From NCBI RefSeq assembly GCF_003612125.1, contig NZ_RAWI01000043.1, positions 1-37,744 of the forward strand: a stretch of 37,744 nucleotides of DNA, in the 5' to 3' direction. The translations under genes were made by a program, and so were the position numbers. Source of the DNA: Corallococcus praedator (lineage in GTDB: Bacteria > Myxococcota > Myxococcia > Myxococcales > Myxococcaceae). The notes beneath the pieces were generated by a model, which saw nothing but the letters and a program-made list of their open reading frames with translations, ran no database searches and was not told where the DNA came from. Shown in pieces: positions 8,102-15,695 of this stretch (the stretch's first letter is position 1; each line of letters starts with the position of its first letter).

Positions 8102-10381
8102 ATGAACTCCCCGTCCTTCAACGCGTGGAAGCTCGTCAGCCTTTCGCCCCTGCCGGTGTGGGCGCTGGTGTTGTTGGCGGTGGGGCTCGTCGCCGGCATC
8201 GCGCTGGCGGCCTGGGGCGTGCGCCGGGAGCCGTCGCGTGGCCGGCGGCTGCTCTTGTGGGGGCTGCGCCTGGGCGCGGGCCTGGCTGCGTTCTTCTTCC
8301 TCCTGGAGCCCGGCATCCGGCACCTGCAGGTGGCGCGGATGAAGAACCGCGTGGCGGTGCTGGTGGACCGCTCGGCGTCCATGAACTTCCCGTCGGAGCC
8401 GGGCGGGCCCACGCGCAGCGCGCAGGTGGCGGCGTTCCTGGAGAAGGCCGCGCCCACGTTCGCGTCCTGGAAGGACCGCTTCACGGTGGAGGTGTACGGG
8501 GTGGACCCGGAGCTGTCCCCGGTGACGCCGGCGCAATTGGGCAGCGAGCCCGCGCGCGCGGGGACGACGGACCTGCTCGCGGCGCTGCGGTCCGCGTCGG
8601 CGGCGGGGCAGGGGTCGCGCAAATTGTCCGGGGTGCTGCTGTTCAGCGACGGCGCGGACAACGCGGAGTTGAAGGCCGGGGCGGTGGGCCGGGCTCGGGC
8701 GGCGCTGACGGACCTGGGCGTGCCGGTGTCCACGTTCCTGGTGGGGCAGGAGGCGCTGAAGGACCTGGCGGTGGAGGGCCTGAAGGTGGACGACTTCGCC
8801 TTCGTGCGCAACTCGCTCACGGTGGAGGTGGAGATCCACGGCCGGGGCTTCGCGGGCCAGGACATCCCGGTGGTGCTCAGCCAGGAGGGCAAGACGGTCG
8901 CGAACAAGCTGGTGCGGATGACGACCGCCGACGACGTGAAGCCTGTGTCCTTCACCTTCACGCCGGACCAGACGGGCCGGTTCGTCTACACGGTGACGGT
9001 GCCCACGTTCCCGGATGAGGCCGTGAGCGAGAACAACAGCCGGTCGTTCACGCTGAAGGTGATCCGCGACCGGGTGCGCGTGCTGCTGGTGGTGGGCCGG
9101 CCTTCGTGGGACGAGCGGTTCCTGCGCGGGCTGCTCAAGCAGGACGCGAACGTGGACCTGGTGTCGTTCTACATCCTGCGCACGCTGTCGGACGACCCGG
9201 GGGTGACGAACGAGCGCGAGCTGTCGCTCATCCCGTTCCCGATGGAGGAGATCTTCGACACGAAGCTGCACACGTTCGACGTCGTCATCTTCCAGAACTT
9301 CGGTTACTCGGACCCTTCGCTGTCCATCGCGGAGTACGAGCGCAACCTGGAGCGCTACATCCATGAGGGTGGCGCGTTCGTGATGATTGGCGGCGACAGC
9401 GTGCTGGGCGAGGGCCGCGCCAGCATGCCCACGCTGATGGAGGCGCTGCCGGTGGAAGCGGCGGGGCCGGCGAACCCGGAGCCCTTCAAGCCCCGGCTGA
9501 CGCCGGAGGGGTTGCGGCATCCGGTGACGTCCATTGGAACGGGCGCGGCGAGCACGGAAGGCACGTGGGGCGAGCTGGCGCCGATTCCGGGCGCGAACCT
9601 GACGCGGGCGCGGCAGGGCGCGACGGTGTTGATGGACCACCCGTTCGCGACGGTGGATGGGAAGAACGCGCCGCTGGTGTCGGTGTGGGACTACGGGCGG
9701 GGGCGGGCGATGGTGGTGGCCACGGACGCGACGTGGTCGTGGGCGTTCACGGCGCACCGGGATGGTTCGCCGAACCGCGCGTATGACCGCTTCTGGGGCA
9801 ATGCCTTGCGGTGGTTGGTGCGCGACCCGGACCTGACGACGCTGAAGGTGACGGCGGACCCTCCGTCGGTGGAGCCGGGGCGTCCGGTGGGCGTGGTGGT
9901 GCAGGCGCGGATGGCGGACTACCAGCCGGCGCAGGACGCGCAGGTGCGGGTGGAGCTGTTCTCGGTGGCGACGCAGAAGCCGGTGGCGGTGCAGACGGGC
10001 ACCACGGGGGCGGACGGCGTGGTGCGGCTGGAGTTCGCGCCGCCGGCACCGGGGCCGTACAAGCTGCTCGCGTCGGCGAAGAAGGGCGACACGGACCTGG
10101 GCAAGGGCGAGGACGCGGTGGCGGTGCGCGCGGTGGGCCCGGAGCTGTCGGACGCGTCGGTGCGGCCGCAGTTGATGGAGCAGATCGCCAGCGTCACGGA
10201 GGGCAAGGCGTACAAGCTGCCGATGGACGGGCTGCCGGACGTGCCGCTGTTGGATCCGCCGGTGGTGGAGGTGGGGCGCGCGAAGGACCAGCCGCTGTGG
10301 GATCGCTGGTACTACCTGGTGGCGCTCATCGCCCTGCTCGGCGCGGAGTGGTTCGCGCGGCGGCGGTTCGGGTACGTGTGA
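8102..10381 (+). CDS. Membrane VWA / glutamine-amidotransferase-like protein
   Basis: A 759-aa protein. Two N-terminal membrane helices (about 18-40 and 50-70) are followed by a VWA domain with the metal site DRSAS (89-93) and LLFSDGADNAE. Then come an Ig-like region (about 240-320), a class I GATase-like domain opening VRVLLVVGRPSWDERFL, and a second Ig-like domain (about 570-660). A final membrane helix (YLVALIALLGAEWF) lies near the C-terminus. The GATase fold shows no Cys nucleophile, so it is probably structural. This architecture normally travels with DUF4159, DUF58 and MoxR ATPase genes; only DUF4159 is present here. Co-transcribed with the gene 21 bases upstream. Third-position GC is very high throughout. 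Confidence 0.83.
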   Translation: MNSPSFNAWKLVSLSPLPVWALVLLAVGLVAGIALAAWGVRREPSRGRRLLLWGLRLGAGLAAFFFLLEPGIRHLQVARMKNRVAVLVDRSASMNFPSEPGGPTRSAQVAAFLEKAAPTFASWKDRFTVEVYGVDPELSPVTPAQLGSEPARAGTTDLLAALRSASAAGQGSRKLSGVLLFSDGADNAELKAGAVGRARAALTDLGVPVSTFLVGQEALKDLAVEGLKVDDFAFVRNSLTVEVEIHGRGFAGQDIPVVLSQEGKTVANKLVRMTTADDVKPVSFTFTPDQTGRFVYTVTVPTFPDEAVSENNSRSFTLKVIRDRVRVLLVVGRPSWDERFLRGLLKQDANVDLVSFYILRTLSDDPGVTNERELSLIPFPMEEIFDTKLHTFDVVIFQNFGYSDPSLSIAEYERNLERYIHEGGAFVMIGGDSVLGEGRASMPTLMEALPVEAAGPANPEPFKPRLTPEGLRHPVTSIGTGAASTEGTWGELAPIPGANLTRARQGATVLMDHPFATVDGKNAPLVSVWDYGRGRAMVVATDATWSWAFTAHRDGSPNRAYDRFWGNALRWLVRDPDLTTLKVTADPPSVEPGRPVGVVVQARMADYQPAQDAQVRVELFSVATQKPVAVQTGTTGADGVVRLEFAPPAPGPYKLLASAKKGDTDLGKGEDAVAVRAVGPELSDASVRPQLMEQIASVTEGKAYKLPMDGLPDVPLLDPPVVEVGRAKDQPLWDRWYYLVALIALLGAEWFARRRFGYV

Positions 10382-10400
10382 GGCGGCATGTTCTCCGCCT
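10381..10400 (+). terminator. Hairpin directly after the VWA stop codon
   Basis: AGGCGG (10381-10386) and CCGCCT (10395-10400) form a 6-bp stem with an 8-base loop, beginning inside the stop codon. No T-run follows, so termination is uncertain. It marks where the VWA operon ends and the toxin remnant begins. Confidence 0.35.
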
Positions 10401-10605
10401 GCTGGGCTCGCCGGTGTCGCTACACGCCTCGGGTGAGCCGAGCCGTGTCCAGGCCGTCTTCGATTTCAAGTTTCCGTGCCCGAGCGGCAATCCGTTGCAG
10501 TGGGGCCAGCATCCCCATCACGGCGCGTCCCAGGGCGAACTCTACGAACGGGCGTTGGGCATCAAGAGGGCGCGCCTCGTGGCGCCAGGATACGGAGTCC
10601 AGTGA
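10401..10605 (+). pseudogene. C-terminal stump of a probable polymorphic toxin, overlapping its immunity gene
   Basis: In frame 1 (TGA at 10603-10605), about 60 residues read like a real protein end: VQAVFDFKFPCP, then QGELYERALGI and RARLVAPGYG. I recall tails of this type, with FDFKFPCP and a GELYERALG helix, on myxobacterial toxin proteins encoded just upstream of DUF3396 genes; this is family memory, not a search. No start codon with a ribosome site precedes it. The frame runs straight back into the antisense-like shadow of the VWA gene, so the N-terminal body is missing. The stop overlaps the DUF3396 start as TGATG, the arrangement expected of a toxin-immunity pair. I infer that the toxin was deleted and the antidote kept. 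Confidence 0.5.
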
Positions 10606-11513
10606 TGTCTCCGTCGTGGCCGCGCATCCGCCTCCATGGGCATGACGGGGATGCGAGCATCCTCCGTGTGCGGGACGGCCTGGGCGCGGCGTTCTACCTG
10701 CGCAGTTCCCACGATGACGTGAAGGAGTCCGTGGCGCGGGTGCTGGAAACGTATCGTCGCGCCATCGCCCCACACACCCTGGGCTGGTACGCGGATGATG
10801 AAGGGAACTGGCAGCCGTTGGACGCGAGCGGCTGGCGCTTCATCGAACAGCGGTTGTCCTCACCGCGCGCCGCCGGGGTCTCCCTGTTGGAAGATGCGGA
10901 GACGATGACGGGCTATCGGTTCAGCTACCACGGACGGTGGTTGGGCCATCCGCTTCATCTGAACAGTCCAACCGTAACGTCCGCGGTGGGATTCGGGTTG
11001 CCTGCGGAAGACCCGAGCGCGGAGTTGCTCCGAAAGGTGTCCCTGGAGATGGCCACGCTGCTGCCCTTCGACTCAGGGCACGCGGGCTTGTGCTTCCAGT
11101 TCGACGAGGAGGCCCTGGGGCTGACCGAAGGCATCCGACCGCTGGCCTTCCTCTACCCCGGGCTGGACGTCCCGGAGCTGCGGCGGGATTCGCTGCGGAT
11201 CGGCACCCGGCTTCGGGGAACGCATTGGATGACGTTCCTGGGACCGACCGTGCTTGCCGACGTGGGCGGCGTCGATGCCTTGCGCACGCGGCTTCGTTCT
11301 CCGGGGACCACCGTCAAATCGCTAGCGTCAGGACGTGCGGTGGTGACGCTCGGCGAACAACCCCTCACAGGGGATTCACGACAGGGCGAAACGATGGAGG
11401 CCTATCGCGAGCTGTCCCGGCTCCTGGAGCCCTGGATGGACCTGGACCGTGAGGCCTGGGATGGCTTCTCGGAAGAGGACATGCGGCGCTGGGAGCGCCG
11501 CTTCCTGGATTGA
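10605..11513 (+). CDS. DUF3396-family protein (probable toxin immunity protein)
   Basis: A 302-aa soluble protein with no signal or membrane segment. GYRFSYHGRWL and the LCFQFDEEALGL region near the middle match the DUF3396 family. That family includes type VI effector immunity proteins and is heavily amplified in myxobacteria. The ATG at 10605 has GGAG 7 bases upstream (10594-10597). An in-frame ATG at 10476 would add 43 residues that are only the shadow of the toxin tail. The start overlaps the stop of that tail (TGATG), so translation was once coupled. The gene appears intact, so it may now act as an orphan immunity gene against toxins from kin. It ends convergent with sodC. Confidence 0.78.
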   Translation: MSPSWPRIRLHGHDGDASILRVRDGLGAAFYLRSSHDDVKESVARVLETYRRAIAPHTLGWYADDEGNWQPLDASGWRFIEQRLSSPRAAGVSLLEDAETMTGYRFSYHGRWLGHPLHLNSPTVTSAVGFGLPAEDPSAELLRKVSLEMATLLPFDSGHAGLCFQFDEEALGLTEGIRPLAFLYPGLDVPELRRDSLRIGTRLRGTHWMTFLGPTVLADVGGVDALRTRLRSPGTTVKSLASGRAVVTLGEQPLTGDSRQGETMEAYRELSRLLEPWMDLDREAWDGFSEEDMRRWERRFLD

Positions 11514-11524
11514 ACCCAGGCCAT

Positions 11525-11555
11525 GCTTCGCGGGGCCTGGCGTGCCCCGCGAAGC
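11525..11555. terminator. Strong hairpin between convergent DUF3396 and sodC genes
   Basis: GCTTCGCGGGG (11525-11535) pairs perfectly with CCCCGCGAAGC (11545-11555): 11 bp with a 9-base loop. It lies 11 bases past one stop and 15 from the other, so it can serve both strands. A T-run is lacking on both sides. Confidence 0.7.
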
Positions 11556-11570
11556 AGTGACTCGTGACTC

Positions 11571-12137
11571 CTACTTCTCCGCGACGCCGCAGGCGATGCG
11601 GCCGCCGGCGTCACCGGTGGGGTCGGTGTGGTAGTCGTCCAGCTTGGCGTGCACCACGACGGCGGAGCCGTCCTTGTCGAACATCGACTTCAGCTTGAGG
11701 CCCTGGGCGAAGACGTCGAACTGCACCTTGCCGTCCGCGGGGACGTAGAGGTTCGGCAGGTCGCCCTCGTGCTTGCCCTTGGGCGACATCACGCCGTGCT
11801 GCTTCTTCGACGGGTTGAAGTGGCCGCCCGCCGTCTTGAAGTCCGGCGCCTCGCACGTGCCCGTCTCGTGGATGTGGATGGCGTGCTCGCCCGCGGGCAG
11901 GTTCGTCAGCGTGCCCTTCACCAGCACGCCGGCCGGGCCCTGCTCGAAGGTCACCGTACCCACGTCCTTGCCCTGGGCGTCCTTCAGCGTCGCCTTCGCC
12001 GTCTCGCCCGGCTTGGGCGCGGGCTTCTTGGCCGCTTCCGTCGCCGCCGGAGCCGTGGCGGCCGGAGTCCCCGCATCCTGGGCCAGGGCGGGCGTGGTGG
12101 TCAGGGCAGCGGCAATCAGCAGGGCGCGAATCGTCAT
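11571..12137 (-). CDS. sodC: Periplasmic Cu/Zn superoxide dismutase
   Basis: A 188-aa protein that dismutes superoxide in the envelope. It has a signal peptide of about 19 residues (ends TPALA) and then a flexible Ala/Pro/Lys linker (20-45). Every metal ligand is visible: His88 and His90 in HAIHIHETG, His106 in GGHFNP, His114, His123 and Asp126 in KHEGDLPN, and His163 in VVVHAKLDD. The disulfide pair is Cys95 and Cys183, and the catalytic Arg180 is in GGRIACG. The start at ATG 12137 gives a proper signal peptide; an in-frame extension to 12194 does not. The gene stands alone, with 111 bases separating it from the methylase stop upstream and no recognisable OxyR- or SoxR-type site. Confidence 0.95.
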   Translation of the reverse strand: MTIRALLIAAALTTTPALAQDAGTPAATAPAATEAAKKPAPKPGETAKATLKDAQGKDVGTVTFEQGPAGVLVKGTLTNLPAGEHAIHIHETGTCEAPDFKTAGGHFNPSKKQHGVMSPKGKHEGDLPNLYVPADGKVQFDVFAQGLKLKSMFDKDGSAVVVHAKLDDYHTDPTGDAGGRIACGVAEK

Positions 12138-12248
12138 GGGTTCCAAGGCTCCAGGAAGGAGGGTTACGAAACGCCGCGACACTACCCGCCGCACGGCCCC
12201 ATCGCAGGAGAATGTCCACCCCCCCGCGCGTCGGGTGATGGGGAGTCA

Positions 12249-13826
12249 TCACTCCGGCAGGCTTCCCTCCAGCGGCACCGGCACCACCCGGGAAGCCCCG
12301 AACGCGGGCGCCCACACCCGCTGCACCGCCGCCCCGTTCAGGAAGCGCATCACCGCGCGGAACGCCTCCGCCGGGCCTCCCAGCGTCTCGGCCCAGGCCT
12401 GACCCCGGGGCGACAGGTTGGGCACCCTGGGGCCCAACTCCTCGCACGACTCGGCGCTCCGGGTGATGCCCAGGCCTTCGTCCCGCACACGCTGGGGCAC
12501 GTACAGCGGCGCGAACCTCGCGTGCCGGTGATCGTGCACGCAGCCGGGCTCCTCCAGCAGCGCCGCGGACAGGGGCAGCTCCCGCACGTTGAAGAGCAGC
12601 TTCACCGCGTCGTGGTGCGGATCATACGGGCCGCGCAGCCGGTGGTCCCCTCGCGGAATCAAGCGCCGGTCCAGGTAGCAGAACGCTCGCGCTTCGGGCG
12701 GCAGCGCGCCCCGGTGCCGGGCTCCGCCGTAGCGGAAGAACGGGCGCACGTGGCACGGGTCCACCTCCAGCGCCGGGCCCTGCTTCAACGCCCGCAGCTT
12801 GGGCAGCAGCCCGGGCTCCAGGCCGTACTCCCGCGCGAAGTCCTCCAGCGTGTCCTCCGTCGCGGCCGCGAAGGCCCGCAGGCGCGCGAGCAGCCGCTCC
12901 GCGTCCGCGTCCACCAGCAGCTCGTCGAAGCGCGTCTTCACCCCGGGCAGACTCACCGGGATGAGCGTGGTGAGCAGCTCGCCCCGCGCCCTCCAGTCCG
13001 CGTCCAGCACCGCGGCCTCCTGGGCGATGGGGGACAGCCGCCACTCGGGCGGCTCCGGCGTGAAGCACTGGCCCACGCCCTTGTGCTCGTAGCGCGGGGG
13101 CGGGGCCTCGCTTCCGGAGCGCGACGTCCACACCGTGATGCACGTGCGCACCTGCGTGCCCGTGAAGATGCCCGGCCCCAGGTCCACCACCTCGCGCAGG
13201 TGCAGCGCATCCAGCAGGGCACGGCGCAGCGGCGCGTAGATGAACGACTCCAGCAGGCTCGCGGGCGTGATGAAGGCCAGCGCTCCCGGATGCGTCGCCA
13301 GGCGCTTCATGGCGACGAGCAGGAAGAAGGCGAAGTCATCCCGCAGGCTGGTGCCGTGCGGCATCGCCAGGGGCACCAGGGCCCTCAGGCGCGCGTAGGC
13401 GTCCGCGTCCTTCAGCACCGGCGACGTGCCGTTGTAGGGCGGGTTTCCCACCCATAACTCGGTGTGCCCTTCCGGCGTCCCCGCGAGCAGGGGCTCCAGC
13501 CCGCCTCGCAGCGCGTCGCCCACGCGAACGTCCGCGCCCGGCACCCGGGCCTGACACAGGCGAGCGACCCCCGCGTCCAGCTCCAGGCCGCACAGCCTCG
13601 CGTCCGGCCGGTGCCGCGCCGCCGCCGCGAGGAAGGCCCCCGCGCCACAGGCCGGGTCCACCACCGTGAGCGGGCCCTGGCCCACGTGCCCGAGCGCGAG
13701 CGCCAGGGTGCGCTCCACGATGGGCGCGGGCGTGTAGAACGCGCCCACCGCCTTGCGGTTGATGCCGGGGAACTGGTGGACCAGCAGCTCCTCGTCCACC
13801 TCGGGCGTGTCGATGGCGCGGGGCAT
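12249..13826 (-). CDS. Class I N6-adenine DNA methyltransferase (orphan, Eco57I/TaqI-like)
   Basis: A 525-aa protein with SAM-binding motif I DPACGAGAF (57-65), the upstream YTP motif X (GAFYTPAPIVE, from 28), and catalytic motif IV NPPY (128-131). The order X-I-IV indicates the gamma class, which methylates adenine N6. The C-terminal half (about 330-525) probably carries target recognition. No restriction subunit or specificity subunit is adjacent, so it is either a solitary methylase or an Eco57I-like fusion that lacks an evident nuclease motif at its N-terminus. The start ATG 13826 lies 11 bases past the K+ channel stop, with AGGA about 10 bases upstream, so the two form one transcript. 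Its target sequence cannot be told from the protein. Confidence 0.83.
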   Translation of the reverse strand: MPRAIDTPEVDEELLVHQFPGINRKAVGAFYTPAPIVERTLALALGHVGQGPLTVVDPACGAGAFLAAAARHRPDARLCGLELDAGVARLCQARVPGADVRVGDALRGGLEPLLAGTPEGHTELWVGNPPYNGTSPVLKDADAYARLRALVPLAMPHGTSLRDDFAFFLLVAMKRLATHPGALAFITPASLLESFIYAPLRRALLDALHLREVVDLGPGIFTGTQVRTCITVWTSRSGSEAPPPRYEHKGVGQCFTPEPPEWRLSPIAQEAAVLDADWRARGELLTTLIPVSLPGVKTRFDELLVDADAERLLARLRAFAAATEDTLEDFAREYGLEPGLLPKLRALKQGPALEVDPCHVRPFFRYGGARHRGALPPEARAFCYLDRRLIPRGDHRLRGPYDPHHDAVKLLFNVRELPLSAALLEEPGCVHDHRHARFAPLYVPQRVRDEGLGITRSAESCEELGPRVPNLSPRGQAWAETLGGPAEAFRAVMRFLNGAAVQRVWAPAFGASRVVPVPLEGSLPE

Positions 13827-13837
13827 GCCCGGCCATC

Positions 13838-14722
13838 CTAGCCAGTTTCACCCTCGGTGCCGGGCGGGGTCCAATCCAGGGCCGTCCCACACCGCTTGCA
13901 GAAGCGCGCATCCGGGTCATGACCCTGTGCGCCACAGCCCGGGCAGGCCTGGGTGTCCACGTGCTGACGCGTGGCGGCAGCCAGCTCCACCGACACGATG
14001 CCCGTGGGCACCGCGATGATGCCGTAGCCCATCACCATCAGGATGGACGCGAGGAACTGCCCGGTGACCGTCTTGGGCGTGATGTCCCCGAAGCCCACCG
14101 TCGTCATCGTCACGATGGCCCAGTACATGGAGCGGGGGATGCTGTCGAAGCCGTTCGCCTCGCCCTCCACCATGTACATGAGCGCGCCCATGATGACGTC
14201 GATGCTCAGCACCGTGCCCAGGAAGACGATGATCTTCGGGCGGCTGGCGCGCAGGGCCGTCAGCAGCACCTCCGCCTGCCCCAGCAGGTGTCCCAGCTTG
14301 AGGATGCGGAAGACGCGCAGGAGGCGCAGCACGCGCACCACCAGCAGCGTCTGCGCCCCGGGGAACACCACGCTCAGGAACGACGGCAACAGCGCCATCA
14401 GGTCCACGATGCCGAAGAAGCTGCGCGCGTAGTGCAGGGGTCGGCGCACCGCGATGAGCCGCAGCACGTACTCCAGCGCGAAGAGCACGGTGAAGATCCA
14501 CTCAGCCACGTGCAGCGCGTCGCTGTAGTGCGTGCGCACCTGCGACACGCTCTCCAGCATCACCGCGGCCACGCTGAACACGATGGCCCACAGCAGGGCC
14601 ACGTCGAACACCTTCCCCGCCGGGGTGTCCGCTTCGAAGATGACGGTGTGCAGGCGGGCGCGGAAGCCGCCCACGGGGCTCTGCTCGGAAGGCCGGTTCA
14701 CGGCCGCGCAGCTTAGGCGCAA
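13838..14722 (-). CDS. Voltage-gated K+ channel with C-terminal zinc ribbon
   Basis: A 294-aa six-helix channel of the inner membrane. S4 is visible as spaced arginines (RVLRLLRVFRILKLG, 130-144). The selectivity filter TVGFGD (208-213) sits between pore helix and S6, and S6 ends in IIAVPTGIVSVE. After S6, two CxxC pairs (CPGC ... CKRC) form a zinc ribbon close to the C-terminus, a soluble domain seen in some bacterial channels that may sense or stabilise the tetramer. I chose TTG 14722, because GGAGG stands 5 bases ahead; GTG 14701 is an alternative that removes 7 residues. The methylase follows 11 bases downstream. The upstream region is shared with the divergent DUF4239 gene. Confidence 0.88.
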   Translation of the reverse strand: MRLSCAAVNRPSEQSPVGGFRARLHTVIFEADTPAGKVFDVALLWAIVFSVAAVMLESVSQVRTHYSDALHVAEWIFTVLFALEYVLRLIAVRRPLHYARSFFGIVDLMALLPSFLSVVFPGAQTLLVVRVLRLLRVFRILKLGHLLGQAEVLLTALRASRPKIIVFLGTVLSIDVIMGALMYMVEGEANGFDSIPRSMYWAIVTMTTVGFGDITPKTVTGQFLASILMVMGYGIIAVPTGIVSVELAAATRQHVDTQACPGCGAQGHDPDARFCKRCGTALDWTPPGTEGETG

Positions 14723-14756
14723 TCCTCCCTCCGTCGAGGATGGTGGGGGCCACGTC

Positions 14757-14801
14757 CCAGGGAGGGCGGTTTCGCGCCGGAACGTTCACGACCCTCCCTG
14801 G
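14757..14801. promoter_or_regulatory. Interrupted inverted repeat in a divergent intergenic region
   Basis: CCAGGGAGGG (14757-14766) and CCCTCCCTGG (14792-14801) are perfect 10-base inverted repeats separated by 25 bases. The spacer holds the 8-base palindrome GAACGTTC (14780-14787). The structure lies between the K+ channel and DUF4239 genes, so it may be a shared operator or mRNA structure. No regulator can be named. Confidence 0.45.
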
Positions 14802-14890
14802 TCCTGGACCCGCGGGCGCGTTGCCGTCACCGGCTCCCGGGTCCACCGTTCCTGGCTTCCATTTCCGTGGAGCGGAGGCTTTCCGGCGCA

Positions 14891-15652
14891 ATGCGAATCG
14901 TCGAAATGATGCCTACGTGGGGGCTCGCCCTGGGGGTGCTGGCATTGCTCTATCTGAGCCTGGAAGCCGGCTATTGGCTCAGCCACCGCAAGTCAGGGAT
15001 GGACGACGTGTCGGCGCTCCAGGCTTCGGTGCTCGGCCTGGTGGCGCTCCTGCTCGCCTTCTCCTTCTCCATGGCCTCTGACCGGTACACGCTGCGCCGC
15101 GACCTCGTCGTCAAGGAGGCGAACGCTATTGGCACGTTCTACCTGCGCACGGACTTCTTCCCCGAACCCACGCGCGGCGAGATGCGGACCCGGTTGCGCC
15201 GTTACACCGACATCCGGCTGGAGGGCTACGAGGCCGCGGGGAATCCGGAGCTCTTCGAGCAACTGCTCCAGGAATCGAATGCGCTCCAGGACGAGCTCTG
15301 GTCCCTGCTGAAAGGCGTGGCGCCACAGACCCCGACCGCGGTCCTGACCCTCTCCACCGAGGCCCTCAACGACCTGATTGACGTCTCCGGGGAGCGCCTG
15401 GCGTCAGCCCGCAACATCATTCCGAACACCATCTTCGCCCTGCTGCTCGTCGGGATGCTCGGCTCGGCGATGCTCCTGGGCTTCCGGCCGGATACGCGCA
15501 ATCGGGGCGGCATCCCCTGGCTCATCTTCGTGGTGATCCTCACCGCCGTGATGTTCACCCTCGTGGACCTGGATGTCCCCCTGCGCGGACGCATCCGTTC
15601 CGATCAAAAACCGCTGAGGGACCTCCAGCAGCAACTGCGCTCCATGCCCTGA
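14891..15652 (+). CDS. DUF4239-family (bestrophin-like) membrane protein
   Basis: A 253-aa protein. Two membrane helices lie near the N-terminus (GLALGVLALLYLSLEAGYWL and LGLVALLLAFSFSMA), a soluble helical region spans about 65-165, and two helices lie near the C-terminus (IFALLLVGMLGSAMLLGF and WLIFVVILTAVMFTLVDLD). This layout, with the DRYTLRRDLVVKEANAIGTFYLR segment after helix 2, is typical of DUF4239, a relative of bestrophin channels. I take ATG 14891 over the GTG at 14867, since GGAGG occurs 11 bases before the former and nothing precedes the latter. It is followed after 43 bases by the hydrolase gene and diverges from the K+ channel. Confidence 0.75.
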   Translation: MRIVEMMPTWGLALGVLALLYLSLEAGYWLSHRKSGMDDVSALQASVLGLVALLLAFSFSMASDRYTLRRDLVVKEANAIGTFYLRTDFFPEPTRGEMRTRLRRYTDIRLEGYEAAGNPELFEQLLQESNALQDELWSLLKGVAPQTPTAVLTLSTEALNDLIDVSGERLASARNIIPNTIFALLLVGMLGSAMLLGFRPDTRNRGGIPWLIFVVILTAVMFTLVDLDVPLRGRIRSDQKPLRDLQQQLRSMP

Positions 15653-15695
15653 CGCTCTCACTGCAATCGGCGTGGACGCCGTCCGTTCAGGAGAC

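Noticed and set aside
9811-10400. First part of the open frame that leads into the toxin tail
   Set aside because: It overlaps the VWA/GATase-like gene in another frame and is Gly/Ala/Arg-rich shadow; only the part after about 10401 looks like protein.
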